Assembly (NCBI GenBank): GCA_050290245.1
Contig: JBNKHH010000045.1
Location: 1-38,181 of the forward strand
Direction of reading: 5' to 3'
Length of the DNA stretch: 38,181 bases
Source of the DNA: JBNKHH01 sp050290245
GTDB lineage: Bacteria; Pseudomonadota; Alphaproteobacteria; Rhodobacterales; Rhodobacteraceae
Positions 7,912 through 14,907 of this stretch are shown piece by piece (the stretch's first letter is position 1; each line of letters begins with the position of its first letter). Under the pieces are notes generated by a model. That model worked only from the letters and a program-made list of their open reading frames with translations. It was not told where the DNA came from and ran no database searches. The position numbers and the translations under genes are program-made.

Positions 7912-8363
7912 AGCGTATGATCCTCGCCCTGTGCCTGATCGCGACGCAGGCCCTCGCAGTGAACCCCGACGAACAACTTGCCGACCCCGTGCTCGAAGCC
8001 CGCGCGCGCGACATTTCCAAAGGGCTGCGCTGCGTCGTCTGCCGCAACCAGTCGATCGACGACTCTAATGCCGGAATTGCGCGCGACATGCGACTGTTGC
8101 TGCGCGAGCGGCTGGTCGCGGGCGACACCGACGCCGAGGCCGTCGCCTTTTTCGTCCGGCGCTTTGGCGACTTCATCCTTCTGAAGCCGCCGGTGCAATC
8201 GAACACCTACCTCCTGTGGACCGGTCCGTTCCTGATCTTCCTGATCGCCGCCGGGGGCTTTGCGTTCTACCTGCGCAACCGCAACACCGAGCTGCCCGAA
8301 ACCGAAGAGATGACTGACGAAGACCGCCGGATTCTCGCTGATCTCTTGGAGGACAAGGCATGA
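7908..8363 (+). CDS. ccmH: CcmH/CcmL/NrfF-type thiol protein
   Basis: This 151-residue protein has a signal peptide (about 1-18), the family redox motif C42-V-V-C45 within LRCVVCRNQSIDDSNAGIARDM, and one transmembrane helix near residues 102-122. The family presents reduced apocytochrome thiols to the CcmF lyase. Length and motif match the short CcmH (CcmL, NrfF) form. It is coupled by ATGA overlaps to ccmF upstream and ccmI downstream. Confidence 0.95.
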   Translation: MKRMILALCLIATQALAVNPDEQLADPVLEARARDISKGLRCVVCRNQSIDDSNAGIARDMRLLLRERLVAGDTDAEAVAFFVRRFGDFILLKPPVQSNTYLLWTGPFLIFLIAAGGFAFYLRNRNTELPETEEMTDEDRRILADLLEDKA

Positions 8364-9556
8364 CGCTGTGGATAGCTCTCACCGGCCTCGCCGCGGTTGC
8401 GACCGCATCCGTCGCCCTGCCGTTCCTGCGCCAGGGACGCGCCGGCAAGGGTGAAACCGGCGCCGTCGCGCTGGCCAGGGAGCAACTGGCCGAACTGAAG
8501 ATAGACACCGTGCGCGGGCTGATCGGCGACGAAGAAGCACGCACGGCGCAAACGGAAATCAAACGCCGGCTGCTGGCCGCCGCCAAAGCAGGAGAGACAC
8601 AGGTGAAAGACACGGACAGCAGGACCAGGCTCGTGGGCCTCGCCATCGCCACAGGGTGGGTCGTCTTGGGCAGCGTGCTGCTCTACGGCCAGGTCGGCCG
8701 CCCCGACTTGCCGTCGGGCGTGGCGATGGCCCGCGCGCCCCTGGCGGAACCGCCCCGCGCTCGCGCCGCGACCTCCGCACAGACCGGCGGTGTCGACGAA
8801 GCGATCTCGGCCCTAGCGGCACGCCTCAAGGACAACCCCAACGATGCCGAAGGCTGGCGGATGCTGGGCTGGTCCTATTTCCAGACCGACAACTACACGG
8901 CCTCCGTCGAGGCCTACCAGAAGGCGGTCGATCTGGACGGCAGCGACCCGGTGATCTTCTCGGTCCTGGGCGAGGCGATGGTGCGCTCCGGCGGCGGCGA
9001 GGTGACCGAAGCGGCGCTCGCCGTTTTCCACAAGGCGCTGGCCCTCGACCCGATCGATCCGCGCGCGCGGTTCTTCCAGGGCATGGCGCTGGAACAGCGC
9101 GGCGATCCCGAAGGCGCAATCCGGCTCTGGGCCGAAATTCTCGAAACCGCCCCCGGCGATGCGGACTGGGCTCCCGGTCTGCGTGACCGGATTGACAGCC
9201 TCGCAAACCAGATCGGTTTCGATCTCGCGCTTGTAAACCTGCCACCCCGCGGCAAAGACCTGCTGCCGCCGAGGGCCGCCCCCGGCCCCACAGCCGAACA
9301 GGTCCGGGCCGCGGGTGAGATGAGCGCCGAAGACCGCCAGGCCATGATCCTCGGAATGATCGAAGGACTGGCCGCCCGCCTTGAAGATGCGCCCAACGAC
9401 CCCGAGGGCTGGCAACGACTGATCCGCTCCTACATGGTCCTTGGCGACGCCGGTTCCGCCGCCGAGGCGCTGTCCCGCGCCAGGGCGGCGCTCGGGGCCG
9501 ACAGCGCCGCCTTCCAGAGCATCGAAACCGCCGCCGCCGACATGGGGGTGCGTTAA
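8360..9556 (+). CDS. ccmI: CcmI/CycH-type TPR protein
   Basis: This 398-residue protein has the CcmI layout: a first transmembrane helix (about 3-23), a cytoplasmic leucine-zipper-like loop (REQLAELKIDTVRGLIGDEE), a second helix (about 93-114), then a periplasmic domain with TPR repeats (about 137-260, for example NPNDAEGWRMLGWSYFQTDN and a second NDPEGWQRLIRSYMVLGD near the C-terminus). CcmI binds the C-termini of apocytochromes and delivers them to CcmF/CcmH; NrfG does this for a special substrate. It overlaps ccmH by four bases, and the next gene starts 6 bp after its stop. In this locus its probable clients are the 18-heme and 36-heme proteins. Confidence 0.92.
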   Translation: MTLWIALTGLAAVATASVALPFLRQGRAGKGETGAVALAREQLAELKIDTVRGLIGDEEARTAQTEIKRRLLAAAKAGETQVKDTDSRTRLVGLAIATGWVVLGSVLLYGQVGRPDLPSGVAMARAPLAEPPRARAATSAQTGGVDEAISALAARLKDNPNDAEGWRMLGWSYFQTDNYTASVEAYQKAVDLDGSDPVIFSVLGEAMVRSGGGEVTEAALAVFHKALALDPIDPRARFFQGMALEQRGDPEGAIRLWAEILETAPGDADWAPGLRDRIDSLANQIGFDLALVNLPPRGKDLLPPRAAPGPTAEQVRAAGEMSAEDRQAMILGMIEGLAARLEDAPNDPEGWQRLIRSYMVLGDAGSAAEALSRARAALGADSAAFQSIETAAADMGVR

Positions 9557-9562
9557 GCGACG

Positions 9563-10864
9563 ATGAGTGACGCCACCCTCCTCGCCCTTTACGGCCTGCC
9601 GCTCCTGCTGATCTGGGCGGGTTTTGCCGGCGTCCGGCAAATCTCCGAGCGCCGCGCGCTTGCCGCTCACCGCGAAGCGGTCGATGCCGGGCTGACCGAG
9701 CCGGCTTCGCTTCACCCCGAGATCGACCCGGAGATCTGCATCGGCTGCGGCGCCTGCGTCACGGCCTGCCCCGAGGGGCGCATTCTCGGGCTTGTGAACG
9801 GCAAGGCCAAACTGGTCGAGCCGACCCACTGCATCGGCCACGGCGCCTGCGCCGCCGCCTGCCCCATCGGCGGGATCGAGCTGGTATTCGGCACCGCGAG
9901 GCGCGGGGTCGACATCCCCCACGTCGGCCCGGATTTCCAGACCAACGTGCCCGGCGTCTACATCGCCGGTGAATTGGGCGGCATGGGCCTGATCGGCAAC
10001 GCCGTGGAACAGGGTCGCCAGGCAATTGCCGAGATCGCTGCCCGCCCCCGCAACTCAGATCTGCCCCTTGATGTGGTGATTATCGGCGCAGGACCCACCG
10101 GCATTTCCGCCTCGCTCGGCGCGATCGAGGCCGGGTTGCGCTTCAGGACACTCGAACAGGACACGCTGGGCGGCACCGTCGCCCATTTCCCACGTGGCAA
10201 GCTTGTCATGACCCGCCCCGTTGATCTGCCGCTCTATGGCAAGGTCAACTTCAAAGAGGTCTCGAAAGAAGAGCTCCTGGAATTCTGGCATGAGGTCATC
10301 GCCGAAACCGGGCTTGAAATCGACACCGGCCAGCGCGTCGACGGTGTCGAACCCATTGAAGGCGGCTTCCGGGTCACGACACATTTGGGCAGCTATGACG
10401 CTGCAAGCGTTCTCATGGCCATCGGACGGCGCGGAACGCCCCGAAAACTCGGCGTGCCGGGCGAAAACCTTCCGAAAGTCGTCTACCGGCTGGTCGATCC
10501 CGAACAGTATCGCGGCCAGTCCGTCTTGGTCGTCGGCGGCGGAGACAGCGCGCTCGAGGCCGCGACCTCTATCGCCGCCGAGGAGGGCACCAGCGTGGCC
10601 CTGTCCTATCGCGGCGACAGCTTCTCGCGCGCAAAACAGAAGAATAGGGAAAAAACCGAACGCTTTCAATCTGATGGCCGGCTCAACGTCCTGCTTTCGT
10701 CAAACATTACGGAGATCACGAAGGACTCAGTCAGGATCGAAAGCGGCGGTCAGCTGACGGAAAGAGCCAACGATGCGGTCATCATTTGTGCCGGGGGTAT
10801 CCTGCCCACCGGGTTCCTGAAGTCCATCGGTATCGACGTGGAGACCAAGCATGGCAAACGTTAG
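9563..10864 (+). CDS. Membrane-anchored 4Fe-4S/FAD NAD(P)H oxidoreductase
   Basis: This 433-residue protein has an N-terminal transmembrane helix (about 5-22), a two-site ferredoxin domain, and a thioredoxin-reductase-like FAD/NAD(P) domain. The first cluster motif is complete (C59-x2-C62-x2-C65-x3-C69-P). The second has His in place of the second Cys (C90-x2-H93-x2-C96-x3-C100-P). The FAD Rossmann motif is VVIIGAGPTG (about 170-180) and the NAD(P) motif VLVVGGGDSALEAA (about 321-334). No CxxC redox pair is seen in the flavin part, so it is not a thioredoxin reductase and is closer to the YpdA-like group. It probably moves electrons between NAD(P)H and a membrane or periplasmic carrier. Its place between ccmI and the ankyrin gene, in one tightly spaced operon, ties it to the cytochrome system. 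Confidence 0.88.
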   Translation: MSDATLLALYGLPLLLIWAGFAGVRQISERRALAAHREAVDAGLTEPASLHPEIDPEICIGCGACVTACPEGRILGLVNGKAKLVEPTHCIGHGACAAACPIGGIELVFGTARRGVDIPHVGPDFQTNVPGVYIAGELGGMGLIGNAVEQGRQAIAEIAARPRNSDLPLDVVIIGAGPTGISASLGAIEAGLRFRTLEQDTLGGTVAHFPRGKLVMTRPVDLPLYGKVNFKEVSKEELLEFWHEVIAETGLEIDTGQRVDGVEPIEGGFRVTTHLGSYDAASVLMAIGRRGTPRKLGVPGENLPKVVYRLVDPEQYRGQSVLVVGGGDSALEAATSIAAEEGTSVALSYRGDSFSRAKQKNREKTERFQSDGRLNVLLSSNITEITKDSVRIESGGQLTERANDAVIICAGGILPTGFLKSIGIDVETKHGKR

Positions 10865-12617
10865 AACAATCCTCGCATCTTCCGTTGCAGTCCTCGGTGT
10901 GGCCAGCATGGCCACCGGCATCTTTGACCTGGGCGATCTGCAACGCGAGTACAACCGCCGTTTCGCGGCCGGCTCGCCGGACAAACCCCTCATGGATCGC
11001 GCGCCCTCCTCGCAGCAAACGGCCATTTCGACCGATGTGACCCGCATGACCCCGGCCATGCCGTCGCGCCCCGCGCCCGACGCCCGGCCCCCGGCCGTCG
11101 CCCCGCTCCCCGCCGCCGCGACCGATGGCCAGACGGACGACGCGCCCGCCGACCTTGTCACGGCCGAGCCAACTCCCGCTGCCGAAACCAGACCAGAGGC
11201 AGAAATCCGGACTGTGACCAGCGCCGTCGAGGTGATGCCGCCGGAACCGGCTGCCGAACTGCCGGTCACCGGCCCCGCCAGCATGGGACAGGTCCGCAAG
11301 TTCATCCGCGCACGCGAATTCGCTGCCGCAGCCGCCATGCTGGAGCGCCTGGGCGACGACCCGGAGGCGCTCTATCTGCTTGCCACCCTCCACCGCAAGG
11401 GCGACGGCGTCGCGCAGGATGACACCCGCGCCTTCGCGATCATGTCCAGAGCGGCACAGGCCGGCCATCTCGAAGCCCAGTTCAGCCTGGCCCGCATGTA
11501 CCTGTCCGGTCGCGGCGTCGAGGCCGACACGGGCCAGGCCCAGTTCTGGTTGGCAAGCGCCGCCGAGCAAGGCCATGTCGGCGCAACCGAGGCGCTGGTG
11601 ACGCTGATGACCCGCGCCAATCCGCTCACACCCGCGCCCGAGGCCCAGCCCCTAGAACCGCGCATCGCGGCCTCTGACATGGCGGGCCGCCAGGGCAAGT
11701 CCCCCCTGGTCGAGGCCGCAGAAAGGGGCGAGATGCGCGTCCTGCGCCGGCTCTTCGCCGATGGCGCTCCGCCCAGCACGCGCGACGCAAAAGGCCGCAC
11801 ACCCCTGATGCTGGCGGCAGCGGGCGGCCATGCACAGGCCGTTGGTTTTCTCCTCGAACAGGGCGCTGACGCCCGCGCCACCGACGCCAGTGGACGCACC
11901 GCGCTGATGCACGCGGCCGCACGAGGAGCAACGGCGGTTATCGACCTTCTCCTCGCGGTTGCCGACACGCGCCCCCTTCGTGACAACTCCGGGCTGACCG
12001 CCAGCGACATCGCCTTCCAGGCGGGACAATGCGCCAGCGGGGTGGGGTTGTTTTCGGGCACATTGGCGCAGGGCGGCGAAACCGCCATCATCGAGACCTG
12101 CACCCTGGCCGACCTCCAGGCACTCCACCGGGCCGGGTTTCGCTTTCAGCAGGACGACGGGCGCGGCCGCAGCCCGCTCTGGTATGCCGCCCGCGCTGGC
12201 AACTTTGGCGCCGTTCGATTCCTGTCCGAAGCCGGGTATGACGCTGGCGACCCTGTCGCTGCGCCGCTTCTCGTCGCGATCAACGGCGCCCATGCGGATG
12301 TTGCGACCTACCTGATCGAGAACGGCGCCGATCTCGATGCCCGCACCGGCTCGGGCAATTCCGCCCTCCTGATCGCCACCACCCGTGGCCTGACTGGCGT
12401 CGCCGCTCAGCTGATCGAAAAAGGCGTCAACCTCGACCACCGCAACGCCGACGGCTACTCGGCCCTAATGCTGGCTGCGAAATACGGGCGCGAAGACCTT
12501 GCACGCCTGCTGATCGAAAACGGCGCCGATACAAGCTTGCGCAACGTCAAACGCGAACAGGCATTCGACATTGCCAACGCAGCAGGATTTGCCGGCATCG
12601 TCGCCCTCCTGAACTGA
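10851..12617 (+). CDS. Sel1-ankyrin repeat protein of the cytochrome locus
   Basis: This 588-residue protein begins with a hydrophobic segment (about 5-24, a signal anchor or signal peptide), then a long Pro/Ala-rich linker (about 50-140). Sel1-like repeats follow at about 169-252 (ALYLLATLHRKGDGV, AQFSLARMYLSGRGVE), and two blocks of ankyrin repeats at about 283-370 and 440-575 (GRTPLMLAAAGGH, GRTALMHAAARG, GYSALMLAAKYGREDLARLL). Its start lies 14 bases inside the end of the preceding oxidoreductase gene, so the two are translationally coupled. Both repeat types mediate protein contacts, so it may scaffold the electron-transfer complex in the periplasm; this is inference. Its stop is only 3 bp from the stop of the convergent beta-barrel gene. 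Confidence 0.88.
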   Translation: MANVRTILASSVAVLGVASMATGIFDLGDLQREYNRRFAAGSPDKPLMDRAPSSQQTAISTDVTRMTPAMPSRPAPDARPPAVAPLPAAATDGQTDDAPADLVTAEPTPAAETRPEAEIRTVTSAVEVMPPEPAAELPVTGPASMGQVRKFIRAREFAAAAAMLERLGDDPEALYLLATLHRKGDGVAQDDTRAFAIMSRAAQAGHLEAQFSLARMYLSGRGVEADTGQAQFWLASAAEQGHVGATEALVTLMTRANPLTPAPEAQPLEPRIAASDMAGRQGKSPLVEAAERGEMRVLRRLFADGAPPSTRDAKGRTPLMLAAAGGHAQAVGFLLEQGADARATDASGRTALMHAAARGATAVIDLLLAVADTRPLRDNSGLTASDIAFQAGQCASGVGLFSGTLAQGGETAIIETCTLADLQALHRAGFRFQQDDGRGRSPLWYAARAGNFGAVRFLSEAGYDAGDPVAAPLLVAINGAHADVATYLIENGADLDARTGSGNSALLIATTRGLTGVAAQLIEKGVNLDHRNADGYSALMLAAKYGREDLARLLIENGADTSLRNVKREQAFDIANAAGFAGIVALLN

Positions 12618-12620
12618 TCC

Positions 12621-14876
12621 TCAGAACTGCCGGTTCACGCCAAGGGTCAAGAAAACCTCATTTGCCTCGTCGCTGAAACTCACCGCGTCGCGGTCCGAGA
12701 ACCGCGCGCCAACTTCCAGTTCGATGTCGGTCCGCTCGCCAGCCTTGTACGTCATGTCGACCGACGGCACATAAAACGTTTCGGTGCTGCCATCCGCGAA
12801 CTGGCGATAGCCAACCTGCAACCGCGGCTTCCAACGCGCTTTTCCACCGGCGTTCGACCGCCGGTAGGTATCGACCAGGAACAACTCGGACGTCGATGCA
12901 TTGGCATAGCGGAGCGCCATGCTGACCGTGTCGCGCTCGGCAAAGATACCGGTCCCCACGAATTGGAGCGATGCGAAATACTCGGTGCCCGGCGACGGCT
13001 GCGCTGCAACGCCCCCCGAGGCGGGCGTGCCCGATGTGTGATATGCCGAACCATCAACGCTGAACTGCCACTTGTCGCTGATCGGCTTGGAATACGCCAC
13101 GGTGATCGAGTTGGTCTCCTGCGTCCGGTCCATGGCCAACTGTTTCATCTCTTCAGTCGAATAGGACATGCTCAACTCCTCCAGGGAGGTCGCTGTCTGC
13201 CCCGTCAAGGCATTCGAAAAACTTAAAGACGGCGAATGCACATGGTCTGCCGTAACCGAGAAACTTGATTGGTCCGTACTCAGCCAGGTGCCCGAAACCC
13301 GGGCGAAGGCGATAGTGCCGAAATAGGTGTCATAGTCGAAAATGCCGACGATCGACGTTCTGTCCTTCTGGTATTGCAGTTCAAGACCAACGGCCTGCCT
13401 GTCGGTATAACCCTCTCGGGTCTGGTGGACCCCATAGGCCGTGACATCCAGCCCCGGACGAATGTCCTCGCGGGTGGCGCGCATGCCAAAGACCAGCTTT
13501 TCGTTTTCGAACACCCCGTCCTTGGCGCTTTCGACTGGAGCGCCGACGACCGCGGCCAAGGTCGTCTGGCCCAGCGGATAGCTCAGTTCGATACCATCGA
13601 ACCGGCCCTGGATGCCGCCCTCGTTCTGCACCTGCCGCCCGAACCGCAGCCCCAGGCCGCTTTCCTTGAAACGGGTGTCGAAATAGGCGCGCGACAGGCT
13701 GAACTGTTGCTCGCTCTCGGTGAAATCGTACTCGTGCTCGCCAGCGAAGCGCCATGTGTTCTCCGCCCCCGCGGTCTCGAACTCGCCCTGGAAATCCAGC
13801 GAGGTCACCAGCGAGTCGCTATAGATGTCGTCATCGATATCGGTCGTGCCGGTCTCGAACTCGGTGAACACCGTCGAGCCTTGGCTGCGGTAGTAATACG
13901 ACGATACGAGGCCGCGAACGGCAGGCTCCGGCTCCTCCTCTTCGACGGGGAACGGTTGGATCGGCGGGCGCACGCTGCGCGCGCGCACCGGCGGCAGTTC
14001 TTCCTCTCCCAGACCCGCCAGGACCGTTCCGTCCTCGCCCTCCTCGGTCCCACGGTCGGTGCGCGGCTGCGCCTGGGCCGTCATCACACCTGCCAGGCGC
14101 TGGCGTACACGGTCCGCGCCCGGCCCTTCGGGATAGGCCGCAAGGTAGATTTCATATTCAGCCTGGGCTTGCGCCAGCTGCCCGTTGCGCTCACGCGCAA
14201 GGCCCAGCAATTCTTGCGCCTCTTGAGAGCGTTCGTGCTCAGGTTCGGACAAAAGCCGGGTCAACAGCCGGATCGCCAGGGCGTGGTCGCCCGAGATCAG
14301 GGCCTGGCGCGCGCCTTCGAAATCGCGCTCTATCGCGCCAACCGGTCCAACATCCGCCGCCGTATCGCTGACCACCCGTGCCGGAGCCGACACCGCCCCA
14401 CAGGCACTTGCGCCAGCCGGGCGAATGTTCAACAGCACGATCGAACTGTCCCCGGCCTGCGCGGCGTCCAGATCGACCGGAGAGGCGAAACGCAGCGTCA
14501 GGATCGGGTTGATCTTGTTGGTGTCCAGCGTGATCGAGACCAGACCGCCACCGGGCAGGACCTGCTCGGGATAGGTCTCGGTCAGCCCCGCGCGCGCATC
14601 CGTAGGCTCGGTGCCCAGATCGCGCGCCAGGACCACCCGCGCGATGCGCCGGTCGGCAGAGAAACTGACCGACTGAAATTTCATCGGATCCTCGAACCCG
14701 ACAAAGACTGACGGGCAGGTCCCCGCCGCACCGCCCACGATCTGCACCCGCTGCAACAACTCGCGCTCTTGCGGAAAGGCCGGACCGGTAACCGCCATCA
14801 CCCCCGCCAACGCGGTCGACAAGACCAGCGCTTTGCGCCGGTCTCGGCGGCCTGCCCCGATCATGTTCTGTCTCAT
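12621..14876 (-). CDS. Outer-membrane beta-barrel with TPR-like N-terminal domain
   Basis: This 751-residue protein has a signal peptide (MRQNMIG...RRDRRK, core ALVLSTALAGVMAVTG, end PAFPQ). A periplasmic domain comes next, with a TPR-like segment (ARQALISGDHALAIRLLTRL... to about 260), then an acidic linker (EEEEPEP) and a C-terminal region of about 420 residues of alternating hydrophobic/polar strands ending in Phe (LGVNRQF). That is the usual end of an outer-membrane barrel. The open frame reaches 14939, but AGGAG at 14883-14887 lies 6 bases before the ATG at 14876, which gives a normal signal peptide, so I use that start. It follows the 36-heme cytochrome by 31 bp on the same strand. By analogy with MtrB/PioB, the barrel could hold or let through a cytochrome; it has no visible sequence similarity to them. 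Confidence 0.85.
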   Translation of the reverse strand: MRQNMIGAGRRDRRKALVLSTALAGVMAVTGPAFPQERELLQRVQIVGGAAGTCPSVFVGFEDPMKFQSVSFSADRRIARVVLARDLGTEPTDARAGLTETYPEQVLPGGGLVSITLDTNKINPILTLRFASPVDLDAAQAGDSSIVLLNIRPAGASACGAVSAPARVVSDTAADVGPVGAIERDFEGARQALISGDHALAIRLLTRLLSEPEHERSQEAQELLGLARERNGQLAQAQAEYEIYLAAYPEGPGADRVRQRLAGVMTAQAQPRTDRGTEEGEDGTVLAGLGEEELPPVRARSVRPPIQPFPVEEEEPEPAVRGLVSSYYYRSQGSTVFTEFETGTTDIDDDIYSDSLVTSLDFQGEFETAGAENTWRFAGEHEYDFTESEQQFSLSRAYFDTRFKESGLGLRFGRQVQNEGGIQGRFDGIELSYPLGQTTLAAVVGAPVESAKDGVFENEKLVFGMRATREDIRPGLDVTAYGVHQTREGYTDRQAVGLELQYQKDRTSIVGIFDYDTYFGTIAFARVSGTWLSTDQSSFSVTADHVHSPSLSFSNALTGQTATSLEELSMSYSTEEMKQLAMDRTQETNSITVAYSKPISDKWQFSVDGSAYHTSGTPASGGVAAQPSPGTEYFASLQFVGTGIFAERDTVSMALRYANASTSELFLVDTYRRSNAGGKARWKPRLQVGYRQFADGSTETFYVPSVDMTYKAGERTDIELEVGARFSDRDAVSFSDEANEVFLTLGVNRQF

Positions 14877-14907
14877 CCGCCGCTCCTGGCGGAGAATTGC
14901 GTCCGCC

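Noticed and set aside
13269..14711. 480-codon plus-strand open frame
   Set aside because: Antisense to the beta-barrel gene, which has a signal peptide, a strong ribosome site and a terminal Phe.
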